The notes under the pieces are model-generated. The model was not told the DNA's origin. It was given only the letters and a program-made list of their open reading frames with translations, and searched no databases. The position numbers and the translations under genes were made by a program. Of a DNA stretch of 64,000 nt, positions 26,686 through 35,076 are shown piece after piece. The DNA lies in NCBI RefSeq assembly GCF_018595685.2, contig NZ_CP092334.1, positions 958,001 to 1,022,000 of the forward strand, given 5' to 3'. The stretch is from Flavihumibacter rivuli (lineage in GTDB: Bacteria > Bacteroidota > Bacteroidia > Chitinophagales > Chitinophagaceae). Position 1 is the first letter of the stretch. The number at the start of each line of letters is the position of its first letter.

Positions 26686-27237
26686 ATGGCTACTACCTAT
26701 TGCGATGTTGTTGCCCGAATGGAGCCCGGCAATGTCCATACCCATTACCACAACCATGAATACGGATTCCCCATCCATGATGATGACCAATTGTTTGGAA
26801 GACTGGTGCTGGAGATCAACCAGGCAGGTTTAAGCTGGACCACTATCCTGATCAAGAAGGACAATTTCTTCAAAGCCTATGATGGGTTCAATATCAGGAA
26901 AGTGAGCCAATATGGCGACGAAAAGATCGCTGCCTTATTGAATGATGCGGGTATCATCAGGAACAGGCTGAAGATCCTTGCTGCCATTGAAAATGCCAGA
27001 AGGATAATAGATCTGCAGCAGGAATTCGGGTCATTCAAGAACTGGCTGGACCATCACCACCCGATGAGCAAGGAACAATGGGTGAAATTGTTCAAAAAGC
27101 ATTTCAAGTTTACGGGAGGGGAAATTGTCAACGAATTCCTGATGAGTACAGGCTACCTTCCAGGTGCCCACCATCCAGGTTGTCCTATCTACAAAAAAGT
27201 ACTTGCCACTAAACCGGCATGGAACCATCTTCAATAA
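26686..27237 (+). CDS. tag: DNA-3-methyladenine glycosylase I
   Basis: 183 residues from ATG 26686. The open frame extends into the tRNA, which is not coding. Tag features are YHNHEYG (22-27), LEINQAGLSW (catalytic-type E43) and GAHHPGCPIYK near the C-terminus. C6, a His near 22, H162 and C166 match the zinc ligands of E. coli Tag (Cys, His, His-x3-Cys). The enzyme cuts 3-methyladenine out of alkylated DNA for base-excision repair. The usual CxW at the N-terminus is YCDVV here, a small divergence. It is a single gene, convergent with mtaB (15-bp gap). Confidence 0.9.
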   Translation: MATTYCDVVARMEPGNVHTHYHNHEYGFPIHDDDQLFGRLVLEINQAGLSWTTILIKKDNFFKAYDGFNIRKVSQYGDEKIAALLNDAGIIRNRLKILAAIENARRIIDLQQEFGSFKNWLDHHHPMSKEQWVKLFKKHFKFTGGEIVNEFLMSTGYLPGAHHPGCPIYKKVLATKPAWNHLQ

Positions 27238-27252
27238 GCCTTAGGGAAATAA

Positions 27253-28527
27253 TCAGAGGGTCCAGTCGACGATCTGGTTCACCCACTCTTCGCGGAATGG
27301 AGTGGTAACCTTGATATAATTATCAGTGTACCCCTCCATCATACCTTGCCTGGCATTGCCTTCAAACAACACCTTCCTGGTCTGGCCGGAATGCTGCTGG
27401 TTGAAATATTGCTGCTTCATATAGCTGAGGTTACGCAGCGCCTTATTGCGTTCGTGCCTGGTATTCATGGGCACAACAGGTTTAATGTCCAATGCAACAG
27501 TATTGGCCCTTTCCGAATAAGTAAAAACATGCAGGTAAGTAACATCCAGGCTATGCAGGAAGTCGAAGGTCTCCTTGAAGATTTCATCTGTTTCACCAGG
27601 GAACCCTACGATCACATCCACACCGATGGCACAGTGTGGCATCAGCTTCCTGATCAATTCCACACGTTCTGCATATAATTCGCGCTTATAACGGCGACGC
27701 ATCAACGCTAAAAGCCTGTTGCTTCCGCTTTGCAGGGGAATATGGAAATGTGGCATGAATTTATTACTGTTAGCCACATGCGCAATGATATCATTGGTCA
27801 GCAGGTTAGGCTCAATGGAAGATATCCTGTAGCGTTCGATACCCTCCACTTCTTCCAATGCTTTTACCAGATCATAGAAGTTCTCTTCGTGTCGCTTATT
27901 ACCATCTGGCCCTTTTCCAAAATCACCCAGGTTAACCCCCGTAAGCACTATTTCCTTTACCCCATTGGCAGCCAGTTCACGGGCATTCCGTACCACATTC
28001 TCAATACTATCGCTCCTGCTTTTGCCGCGGGCCATGGGAATGGTACAGAAAGAACAATTGTAATCACAGCCATCCTGTACTTTCAGGAAGGTCCTCGTCC
28101 GATCGTTGATGGACCATGAACTGTTAAAGCCGGATACTTCCTCAATATCACAACTGCAGACCTTTGCGCTATCGCCCTTGGTCAGGTCGGCCAGGTGTTT
28201 GGCGATATTGAATTTCTCAGCGGCACCCAGTACAAGGTCAACTCCCGGTATCTCGGCGATCTCTTTTGGTTTCAACTGGGCATAACAACCAGTTATCACC
28301 ACCATGCTTTCCGGTGCCCTTCTCTGGATCCGCCTAACGATCTGGCGGCATTCCTTGTCGGCATTGTCCGTAACAGAACAGGTGTTGATCACATACACAT
28401 CTGCATGGTCGTCAAACGACTTCTTCTCAAAACCTTCGGTCTCCAGCATCCTGCTGAGAGCAGAGGTTTCAGAGAAGTTGAGCTTGCAACCCAGGGTATG
28501 AAAGGCAACTGTTCTTTTTTCGGCCAT
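27253..28527 (-). CDS. mtaB: tRNA t6A37 methylthiotransferase MtaB
   Basis: 424 residues from ATG 28527. An upstream in-frame TTG would add nine odd residues. The N-terminal MTTase domain has C14 (TLGCKLN), C50 (INTCSVT) and C81 (TGCYAQ) for one 4Fe-4S cluster. The radical-SAM site is C154-x3-C158-x2-C161 (GCDYNCSFC). A TRAM-like C-terminal segment (RKVLFEGN...GYTDNYIKV) completes it. It adds a methylthio group to t6A at position 37 of tRNAs reading ANN codons. Of the MiaB/RimO/MtaB set, the TLGCKLN start points to MtaB. A promoter lies only a few bases upstream. Confidence 0.93.
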   Translation of the reverse strand: MAEKRTVAFHTLGCKLNFSETSALSRMLETEGFEKKSFDDHADVYVINTCSVTDNADKECRQIVRRIQRRAPESMVVITGCYAQLKPKEIAEIPGVDLVLGAAEKFNIAKHLADLTKGDSAKVCSCDIEEVSGFNSSWSINDRTRTFLKVQDGCDYNCSFCTIPMARGKSRSDSIENVVRNARELAANGVKEIVLTGVNLGDFGKGPDGNKRHEENFYDLVKALEEVEGIERYRISSIEPNLLTNDIIAHVANSNKFMPHFHIPLQSGSNRLLALMRRRYKRELYAERVELIRKLMPHCAIGVDVIVGFPGETDEIFKETFDFLHSLDVTYLHVFTYSERANTVALDIKPVVPMNTRHERNKALRNLSYMKQQYFNQQHSGQTRKVLFEGNARQGMMEGYTDNYIKVTTPFREEWVNQIVDWTL

Positions 28528-28534
28528 AGGGGCG

Positions 28535-28564
28535 CAAAGATACGACCTGGCCAAGGAAATCCAA
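28535..28564 (-). promoter_or_regulatory. promoter of mtaB
   Basis: On the minus strand TTG (28562-28564), 19 bp, then TATCTTTG (28535-28542). The box ends 7 nt before the ATG, which implies a very short or missing 5' leader. Confidence 0.6.
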
Positions 28565-28676
28565 GGATTTGGCCATTGTTAAAATAAACAGGGGAAGGAA
28601 TTGGCTCCTGGTATACACTTTAAGGTTACAATATTCATAATGAATGATTTGCAGTAAATTCCCGGGTATTTTATTC

Positions 28677-28684
28677 TAGATTTG
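28677..28684 (+). promoter_or_regulatory. -7 promoter box at the start of the DUF4258 gene
   Basis: TAGATTTG matches TAnnTTTG and ends 4 nt before ATG 28689. No -33 TTTG is found at the ideal distance (one lies 25 bp upstream). Confidence 0.4.
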
Positions 28685-28688
28685 ACCC

Positions 28689-29105
28689 ATGCTAAACCGG
28701 AAACTTCTTACAGCTTTAGGACTGGTCCTGATGGTTGTATTGGCGCTATGGCTGAAAAGCAGGGATGGCCACAGGCAGGATCCAAACAGGCATTCCGAAA
28801 CGAAATCCTGGTCGGGCAGGGGGCTCAACAGGCATGCTTCCAAACTGGATTATACCAGGCACGCGCTCTGCCGAATGGATTGCCGCAAGATCACCAAAGG
28901 GGAGGTGGAAGACATCCTCCGGAATGGAAAGATCAATTACCGGAAATCGGACCTGGAGGATAAACCCTGCCCAACCTATGCCGTTGAAGGATATACCCTT
29001 AAGGACAACCAGCATGTCCGGATTGTATTTGCACAGTGTACTAACCATGTAAAGGTCGTTACTTGTATCGACCTTGAAAATGATTTTGAATGTCATTGCC
29101 AATAA
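28689..29105 (+). CDS. exported DUF4258 domain protein
   Basis: 138 residues. A hydrophobic N-terminal segment (LLTALGLVLMVVLALWL) looks like a signal anchor. The rest carries the DUF4258 pattern YTRHALCRMDCRKITKGEVEDILRNGKI, and later HVRIVFAQCTNHVKVVTCI. DUF4258 has a small toxin-like (BrnT/RelE-type) fold and is usually cytoplasmic. Here seven or so Cys residues and the signal anchor suggest a periplasmic, disulfide-bonded form. It ends 7 nt before plsC, so they are probably co-transcribed. Function unknown. Confidence 0.72.
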   Translation: MLNRKLLTALGLVLMVVLALWLKSRDGHRQDPNRHSETKSWSGRGLNRHASKLDYTRHALCRMDCRKITKGEVEDILRNGKINYRKSDLEDKPCPTYAVEGYTLKDNQHVRIVFAQCTNHVKVVTCIDLENDFECHCQ

Positions 29106-29112
29106 CTGCCTT

Positions 29113-29859
29113 ATGAGATGGATCACCACACCCTTCCAGGTTCTCTATAGTATTTATGCCTTCCTGGTATTTGTACTGCTGCTGCTCTTACTGATGCCCT
29201 TCTTTTTCCTGGCCTCCTTCTTTGGCAGGATTAAGGGAGGGAATATGTTTTACCGGCTCTGTTCCTTCTGGGCTGATGCCTGGCTGTTGCTCATCGGCAT
29301 CCGGTCAAATACCATCCACGTCTCCACCCCAACTGAAGAACGACCTTGCATTTTTGTGGCCAACCATATTTCCTATCTCGATATTCCCATGCTGGTAAAA
29401 GTGATCCGCGAGCCCATCAGGGTCTTGGGAAAGGCAGAAATGGCCCGCATTCCCATTTTCGGGTTCGTGTACCGCAATGCGGTAGTAATGGTGGACAGGA
29501 GTAGCCCGGAAAAAAGGGCAAAGAGCGTGGATATCCTGAAGAAATACCTGGGCAAGGGAATATCCATATTCATTTTTCCTGAAGGCACGTTCAATGAAAC
29601 GGATGAACCCCTGAAATCCTTTTATGACGGGGCTTTTCGTATTGCCCTTGAAACCAATACGCCTATCCAGCCATTGATTTTCCCCGATACCGTAAAACGC
29701 CTGCATTACCGCTCTGTCTTTTCTTTTACGCCCGGTCGTTGCCGTGCTGTATTTTTACCCATGGTTCCTGCAGCCAGCTATGAAGGGAAGTCTGTCACGG
29801 AATTGAAGGAATTGGTTTTTGAGGAAATGGAACAAGCATTGACCAGGTTCAATAAATAA
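29113..29859 (+). CDS. plsC: 1-acyl-sn-glycerol-3-phosphate acyltransferase family protein
   Basis: 248 residues from ATG 29113. An earlier in-frame start would overlap the DUF4258 gene by 32 bp. One or two membrane helices lie in residues 8-40. The acyltransferase motifs are NHISYLD (H85-x4-D90), the block around FVYRNAVVMVDR and FPEGTFNE (155-162). PlsC acylates lysophosphatidic acid to phosphatidic acid at the inner membrane. Other lyso-lipid acceptors are possible for this family. Its stop overlaps the start of priA (TAATG). Confidence 0.87.
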   Translation: MRWITTPFQVLYSIYAFLVFVLLLLLLMPFFFLASFFGRIKGGNMFYRLCSFWADAWLLLIGIRSNTIHVSTPTEERPCIFVANHISYLDIPMLVKVIREPIRVLGKAEMARIPIFGFVYRNAVVMVDRSSPEKRAKSVDILKKYLGKGISIFIFPEGTFNETDEPLKSFYDGAFRIALETNTPIQPLIFPDTVKRLHYRSVFSFTPGRCRAVFLPMVPAASYEGKSVTELKELVFEEMEQALTRFNK

Positions 29860-32354
29860 TGGAGCAAAAGGAAAATACGCTGTATAGTTATGATGAAAAT
29901 GGTTCCACCGGCTGGTATGCGGAGGTGTTGATCCCGCTTGCCCTGCCGCGGAATTTTACCTGGGCGGTACCTGCAGATCTGCTGGAGTTGGTAATGCCCG
30001 GTGTTAGGGTAGAAGTAATATTGGGCAAGAACAAGAAATATGCAGGAATCGTAAAATCCGTCCACCAAAACAAGCCCGCAGCCTTTACACCCAAGGATAT
30101 TCTTAATGTGTTGGATGACCAGCCCATTCTCTATCCCAACCAATTGGGGTTATGGGAATGGATGGCCCGTTATTACCTCTGTTCCGAAGGGGAAGTGATG
30201 CAGGCTGCATTACCTACGCATTTCAAACTCAGCAGCGAAACCATCCTGCTGTTCAATGATGAGGCAGGGGATGATTTTTCCCATCTCGATGATGAGGAGT
30301 TCCTGGTGGCGGAAGCACTGACCATCAGGAAGGAATTAAAACTCGTTGAAGTACAACAGCTCCTAGATGCCACGCATGTTTACCCGGTCATCAAGCGCCT
30401 CCTCGACAAAGGGATTTGCCTGGTATGGGAGGAATTGAAAGAAACTTATAAAGAGAAGAAGGAAAGCTTTGTCCTGCTGCATCCCCAATACGATAATGAG
30501 GAACAATTGGCAGAACTGCTCAATAATTGGGGGCGTGCGCCCAAACAGATGGAATTACTCCTTGCCTTCCTTCACCTGCGCAAAACACAGGGACAGGTTA
30601 CGCAGGCGGAATTACTGAAGAAAGCAGACGCATCAGCTGCGCAATTGAAAGGCCTGGTGGAAAAAGGGGTGATCCAGGTAGAGAAAAGATCGGTTGACCG
30701 GATCAGGCAATTGCCCTTGCAGATGGATATTGATTTTGTGCTGACCATCCAACAGGAAGAAGCCCTTGAAAAGGTCAGGCAGGTTTTTGAAGACAAGCAG
30801 GTTTGCCTGTTGCATGGCGTTACTTCAAGTGGCAAGACACAGGTCTACATCAAACTGATGGAGGACCTGGTGAAACAGGGCAAGCAGGTGTTGTATATGC
30901 TTCCGGAAATTGCCCTAACGGCCCAGATCATACGAAGATTGCAAAAGCATTTCGGCGGGTATATCGCCATCTACCATTCCAAGTTCAACCCCAATGAACG
31001 GGTAGAAATTTGGAACAAAGTGAAATCCGGTGAAGTAAAGATCATCGTAGGAGCCCGTTCTGCCTTATTCCTTCCTTTCCGCGACCTATCACTGGTCATC
31101 TGCGATGAGGAGCATGACCCTTCCTTCAAGCAGCAGGATCCTGCACCAAGGTATAATGGGAGGGATGCAGCCATCTACCTGGCCTCCTTATACAAGGGCA
31201 GGGTCTTATTGGGCAGTGCCACCCCTTCGCTGGAATCTTACTACAATGCATTGCAGGGAAAATATGGCCTGGTGGAAATGACCCAGCGCTATGGGGACCT
31301 GGCCATGCCCCACATTGAACTCGTGGATACCAGGAATATCAAGATGCCGGATAACAGCAAGGTGATCATCTCTGCTCCTTTGCAGGAAGCCATTGAATCC
31401 TGCCTGGTAAGGAATAAGCAGGTCATCCTGTTCCAGAACCGAAGAGGGTATTCCCCTTACCAGGTTTGCCAGGTTTGTGGATGGATTCCGCATTGCAAGC
31501 ATTGCGACGTATCGCTCACCTTCCATAAACTGCATAATAAACTGGTCTGTCATTATTGCGGTACGGTATATCCGCCCTTGCATACCTGTGAGGCCTGTGG
31601 GAACCATCTTTTTGCCCAGCAGAATTTTGGGACGGAAAGGATCGAGGAAACCCTTCAGGAATTGTTCCCTAAGGCCAGGATCGCCAGGATGGATATCGAC
31701 AGCGTCAAGGGAAAGAATGCCCATGATGCCCTGATCCAGTTATTTGAGCAACAGAGGTTGGATATACTGGTAGGTACACAAATGGTGGTGAAAGGACTGG
31801 ATTTTGAGCATGTGGCATTGGTTGGGATCCTTGATGCTGATGCCATTCTGGGCTTTGCAGATTTCAGGGTGAACGAAAGGGGTTTCCAACTCATGGAACA
31901 GGTAAGCGGAAGGGCGGGAAGGAAAGGGGAGCAGGGAAGGGTAATGATCCAGCTAAAGCAAACCAACCATCCGGTTTTACAATTTGTACGGCAACATGAT
32001 TATGCCAGTTTTGCACAGGTTGAATTAACGAACAGGCAGCATTTTGGTTACCCTCCATTTACCAGGCTGATCGTCCTGCAATTCAAGCATAAACAACAGG
32101 ACACCGTAATTGCTGCTGCCCGGCAAATGGCACAGTGGCTGCATCCGCAATTCGGGGAATACCTGGTAGGTCCTGCCGCCCCGGTGGTCAACCGGGTACG
32201 GAACCAATACATCATGGAGTTGCTGGTAAAATTGCCGAAGGAATCAGGCCTGACCACTCACTGCAAGGAACAGATCCATATACTGATCGCCCATTTGCAT
32301 CAGCAACCCGGATTCAAATCGGTTGTGGTTACCCCGGATATTGACCCGCTTTGA
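29859..32354 (+). CDS. priA: primosomal protein N' (replication restart helicase PriA)
   Basis: 831 residues. The N-terminal DNA-binding domain is followed by a superfamily 2 helicase core: Walker A GVTSSGKT (320-327) and the DEEH box ICDEEHDPSF. A zinc-binding block of paired CxxC motifs (CQVCGW, CKHC, CHYC, CEAC) comes next, and GRAGRKGEQGRV is motif VI. PriA reloads the replisome at stalled or collapsed forks. At 831 residues it is about 100 longer than E. coli PriA, as is common in Bacteroidota. Its ATG overlaps the plsC stop (TAATG), so it is translationally coupled to it. Confidence 0.95.
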   Translation: MEQKENTLYSYDENGSTGWYAEVLIPLALPRNFTWAVPADLLELVMPGVRVEVILGKNKKYAGIVKSVHQNKPAAFTPKDILNVLDDQPILYPNQLGLWEWMARYYLCSEGEVMQAALPTHFKLSSETILLFNDEAGDDFSHLDDEEFLVAEALTIRKELKLVEVQQLLDATHVYPVIKRLLDKGICLVWEELKETYKEKKESFVLLHPQYDNEEQLAELLNNWGRAPKQMELLLAFLHLRKTQGQVTQAELLKKADASAAQLKGLVEKGVIQVEKRSVDRIRQLPLQMDIDFVLTIQQEEALEKVRQVFEDKQVCLLHGVTSSGKTQVYIKLMEDLVKQGKQVLYMLPEIALTAQIIRRLQKHFGGYIAIYHSKFNPNERVEIWNKVKSGEVKIIVGARSALFLPFRDLSLVICDEEHDPSFKQQDPAPRYNGRDAAIYLASLYKGRVLLGSATPSLESYYNALQGKYGLVEMTQRYGDLAMPHIELVDTRNIKMPDNSKVIISAPLQEAIESCLVRNKQVILFQNRRGYSPYQVCQVCGWIPHCKHCDVSLTFHKLHNKLVCHYCGTVYPPLHTCEACGNHLFAQQNFGTERIEETLQELFPKARIARMDIDSVKGKNAHDALIQLFEQQRLDILVGTQMVVKGLDFEHVALVGILDADAILGFADFRVNERGFQLMEQVSGRAGRKGEQGRVMIQLKQTNHPVLQFVRQHDYASFAQVELTNRQHFGYPPFTRLIVLQFKHKQQDTVIAAARQMAQWLHPQFGEYLVGPAAPVVNRVRNQYIMELLVKLPKESGLTTHCKEQIHILIAHLHQQPGFKSVVVTPDIDPL

Positions 32355-32365
32355 CACAAAGGATA

Positions 32366-33040
32366 TTATGCCCTGGTAGCGAGCTGGATGATCTCAGGAT
32401 AATGATGGATGAATATGCCGCGCTGCTGAAGTTTGGAAGCAGCCAACATGGCCATGGCAACTGTTTCAGATTTGATCGGCTTGTATTTACTGAACTTGCC
32501 GAATAGCAGACTGCCAAAAACCGGCGCGAGGAATTGGGCGATCCCTTCCCCCAGTCGCTTTTCCTCCCGTTTTCCCAACAACAGGGAAGGCCGGAAAATA
32601 TGCAGTTGGGGAATGGAATGACGCGCCACATTCTCTTCCACTATACCCTTTAATTTCAGGTAGAAATTGTTATTGTTGGAAGCATCTGCGCCAACGGAGG
32701 ATACCAAAAGGTAGTTGAACACACCCTGTTCTCCTGCTACTTTTGCAGCATTGACCGCAATGTCATGGTCAACTTTCTTATAAGCGTCCTTATCACCCTT
32801 CACCTGCTTCATGGTTGTGCCTACTGCCACGAATACGGATTCAGCCCCTGCTATACCACTGGTGTAGGATTTCTCGTCAGCAAAATCCATCATAAAAACC
32901 TTTAGCTTTGGATGGTTGATATCAGGTTGTCTCCTTACCAGGATGTTTACCTGGTCGTAATAAGGATCTTCCAGGCAGCGTATTAACAACGCTTTCCCGA
33001 TGAGGCCTGAGGAGCCGATGATGGTAGCAATACGGGCCAT
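32366..33040 (-). CDS. NAD(P)-binding Rossmann-fold protein (NmrA/HTATIP2-like)
   Basis: 224 residues. The dinucleotide-binding loop is GSSGLIGKALL at the N-terminus. LLVSSVGAD lies where SDR-type proteins have the catalytic Ser, while the usual YxxxK is reduced to FYLKLKG. HIFRPSLLLGKREE follows. This fits atypical short-chain dehydrogenases of the HTATIP2/YbjT kind, which bind NAD(P)H and often act as sensors or quinone reductases. No substrate can be named. It is divergent from murB with 18 bp between the start codons, and converges with priA. Confidence 0.75.
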   Translation of the reverse strand: MARIATIIGSSGLIGKALLIRCLEDPYYDQVNILVRRQPDINHPKLKVFMMDFADEKSYTSGIAGAESVFVAVGTTMKQVKGDKDAYKKVDHDIAVNAAKVAGEQGVFNYLLVSSVGADASNNNNFYLKLKGIVEENVARHSIPQLHIFRPSLLLGKREEKRLGEGIAQFLAPVFGSLLFGKFSKYKPIKSETVAMAMLAASKLQQRGIFIHHYPEIIQLATRA

Positions 33041-33047
33041 AACTTTG
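33040..33047 (+). promoter_or_regulatory. -7 promoter box for murB
   Basis: TAACTTTG matches TAnnTTTG and ends 11 nt before ATG 33059, implying a leader of under about 10 nt. It overlaps the first base of the divergent gene. Confidence 0.5.
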
Positions 33048-33058
33048 TATTATTGATT

Positions 33059-34084
33059 ATGAAAATACAGGAAAATTTTTCCCTTCGGCCATATAACAGT
33101 TTTGGCATTGATGCCAGGGCTAGGTATTTCGCCAGTTTCCAGTCGGTGGACCAACTAGAGTCCTTACAGTGGGAAATGCAGCACCATGCATTAAAAGACC
33201 AGCAATACATGGTACTGGGAGGGGGTAGTAATATCCTGTTGACCGGTGATTTCAACGGCTGGGTTTTCAGGAATGAGATCGAAGGCATTGAGGAACTGCA
33301 TGAAGATGCCGAATATGTTTATGTGAAGGCTGGTGCCGGGGTGAACTGGCATGCCTTTGTGCAATACTGTATCAGTAAGAATTGGGGCGGACTGGAAAAC
33401 CTTTCACTGATTCCCGGTAATGTAGGTGCTTCACCCATGCAAAATATTGGGGCCTACGGGGTGGAACTGGATGATGTTTTCTGGGACCTCGAAGCCTACC
33501 ACTGGCAAGACAAGAAGGTACATACCTTTACCCGCCAGGATTGTGAATTTGGCTATAGGGAAAGTGTATTCAAGAAAAGGTTTAAGGGGCAGTTCGTGAT
33601 CCTGAATGTTACGTTCCAATTAAGGAAACACCCTGTCTTCCATACCAGTTATGGCGCTATCCAACAGGAATTGGAGAAGTTGGGTGTAAAGGAACTCAGT
33701 ATCCAGGCTATTTCCCAGGCGGTGATCAACATCCGCAGTTCAAAATTGCCGGACCCCAAAAAGATCGGTAATGCGGGAAGCTTCTTTAAGAACCCGACCA
33801 TTCCCGTGGAGAAATACCATGAGCTAAAAGAACTGTTCCCTGAAATCGTTGGCTACCACTTACCCGGAGATGAGGTTAAACTGGCGGCAGGCTGGCTCAT
33901 TGAACAATGCGGCTGGAAGGGCTATCGTAAGGGTGATGCAGGATGCCACTCCCAGCAGGCCCTGGTGTTGGTGAACCATGGCAATGCAACCGGTAAAGAG
34001 ATTCTTGACCTTAGCCAGGAGATCGTGGAAAGTGTGGAATTCAAGTTCGGGGTGGAACTAGAAAAAGAAGTTAATATCATTTAA
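33059..34084 (+). CDS. murB: UDP-N-acetylenolpyruvoylglucosamine reductase
   Basis: 341 residues from ATG 33059, close to the 342 of E. coli MurB (type I, no long insertion missing). FAD-binding signatures are GGGSNILL, IPGNVGASPMQNIGAYGVE and the catalytic GNAGSFFKNP, whose Ser donates the proton. A late AGWLIEQCGWKG stretch is the substrate loop. It reduces UDP-GlcNAc-enolpyruvate to UDP-MurNAc with NADPH in cytoplasmic peptidoglycan synthesis. It is a single gene, not within a mur/dcw cluster here. Confidence 0.95.
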   Translation: MKIQENFSLRPYNSFGIDARARYFASFQSVDQLESLQWEMQHHALKDQQYMVLGGGSNILLTGDFNGWVFRNEIEGIEELHEDAEYVYVKAGAGVNWHAFVQYCISKNWGGLENLSLIPGNVGASPMQNIGAYGVELDDVFWDLEAYHWQDKKVHTFTRQDCEFGYRESVFKKRFKGQFVILNVTFQLRKHPVFHTSYGAIQQELEKLGVKELSIQAISQAVINIRSSKLPDPKKIGNAGSFFKNPTIPVEKYHELKELFPEIVGYHLPGDEVKLAAGWLIEQCGWKGYRKGDAGCHSQQALVLVNHGNATGKEILDLSQEIVESVEFKFGVELEKEVNII

Positions 34085-34115
34085 ATGTGCAGCGGTTGGT
34101 TTTAGGTCCCTGTCA

Positions 34116-35003
34116 ATGAACAAAAACCTTATGATGAAATTTCTTCTAACAGGGATCATCACACTCTTTTGTTCATTCAGTTTGATGGCGCAGGACAAGA
34201 TCTATAAGAAAGGAGGGGAAGTATTGGAAGTAAAAGTGGAGGAAGTGGGGGTAGATGATATCCGGTACAAACTTTTTAATGAACCTTCCGGCCCGGTCTA
34301 TGCCATCGAGAAAAGCCGTATCATAAAGATCGTTTTTGAAAATGGCCGTGTTGAAACCTATAGCCAAAACCTCAGGGATAAGGAATGGTATATCGGTCAG
34401 TCCAGGCATGCATTAAAGGTCAATTTCCTTTCCCCCCTATTTGGCTATACCATGTTCAGCTACGAAAGGTCTATCAAGCCCGGAAAGTCGCTCGAGGCGT
34501 CTATTGGCATCATTGGCCTGGGCATGAACCGGTATGCGGAGAGTTACTATGATAATACGGGCAATTATTTTGAATCAAAGCGAAGCCCGGGAGGGGTAGC
34601 GTTGGGGGTAGGGTATAAGTTTATCAAGACCCCTGATTTCCTGAGCAGGAATATCAGGTTTGCCCACCTCCTGCAAGGCTCTTACGTTAAACCACAATTG
34701 TATACCGGTGTATACAGTGAGAATTACATCAAGCAATCAGGAAATAAGCAGGTTGAAGAAAGGCGTACCGTGGCCTACGGTTCACTTATGGTTGAGTTGG
34801 GAAAACAGTGGGTATTTAGTGACCAGTTCCTTTTTGACCTCTACTTTGGCCTGGGGTACACTTTTGACAATATCAACGATAATGACACTTATACCAGCTG
34901 GTCAAACGAGGATGCTGCCCATCATTTCACGAACCTCCGACTCGGACAATCACCCGGTTTTGCCCTTAATGGCGGACTACGTTTTGGTTTCCTGCTGAAA
35001 TAA
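34116..35003 (+). CDS. secreted protein, probable outer-membrane barrel
   Basis: 295 residues. A signal peptide (about 1-24, ending SFSLMAQ) precedes a small beta domain (DKIYKKGGEVLEVKVEEVGVDDIRYKLF...RIIKIVFENG). That domain resembles segments found in many Bacteroidota envelope proteins. From about residue 100 the chain alternates aromatic and small residues in 8-10 amphipathic strands, as in porin-like barrels. No enzymatic motif is visible. It follows murB by 31 nt on the same strand and may share its transcript. Function unknown. Confidence 0.7.
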   Translation: MNKNLMMKFLLTGIITLFCSFSLMAQDKIYKKGGEVLEVKVEEVGVDDIRYKLFNEPSGPVYAIEKSRIIKIVFENGRVETYSQNLRDKEWYIGQSRHALKVNFLSPLFGYTMFSYERSIKPGKSLEASIGIIGLGMNRYAESYYDNTGNYFESKRSPGGVALGVGYKFIKTPDFLSRNIRFAHLLQGSYVKPQLYTGVYSENYIKQSGNKQVEERRTVAYGSLMVELGKQWVFSDQFLFDLYFGLGYTFDNINDNDTYTSWSNEDAAHHFTNLRLGQSPGFALNGGLRFGFLLK

Positions 35004-35011
35004 CTGGCAAT

Positions 35012-35054
35012 AAAAAAAGCGGTCAATCCTTTGCATAAACAGGTTTGACCGCTT
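35012..35054 (-). terminator. intrinsic terminator between convergent genes
   Basis: A 10-bp inverted repeat, AAGCGGTCAA (35017-35026) and TTGACCGCTT (35045-35054), ends in seven T residues on the minus strand, 22 nt after the MoxR-like gene. The plus-strand gene also runs into this hairpin but with a poor T tract. Confidence 0.85.
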
Positions 35055-35076
35055 GTATCTTTTGCGAAGGAACTCA

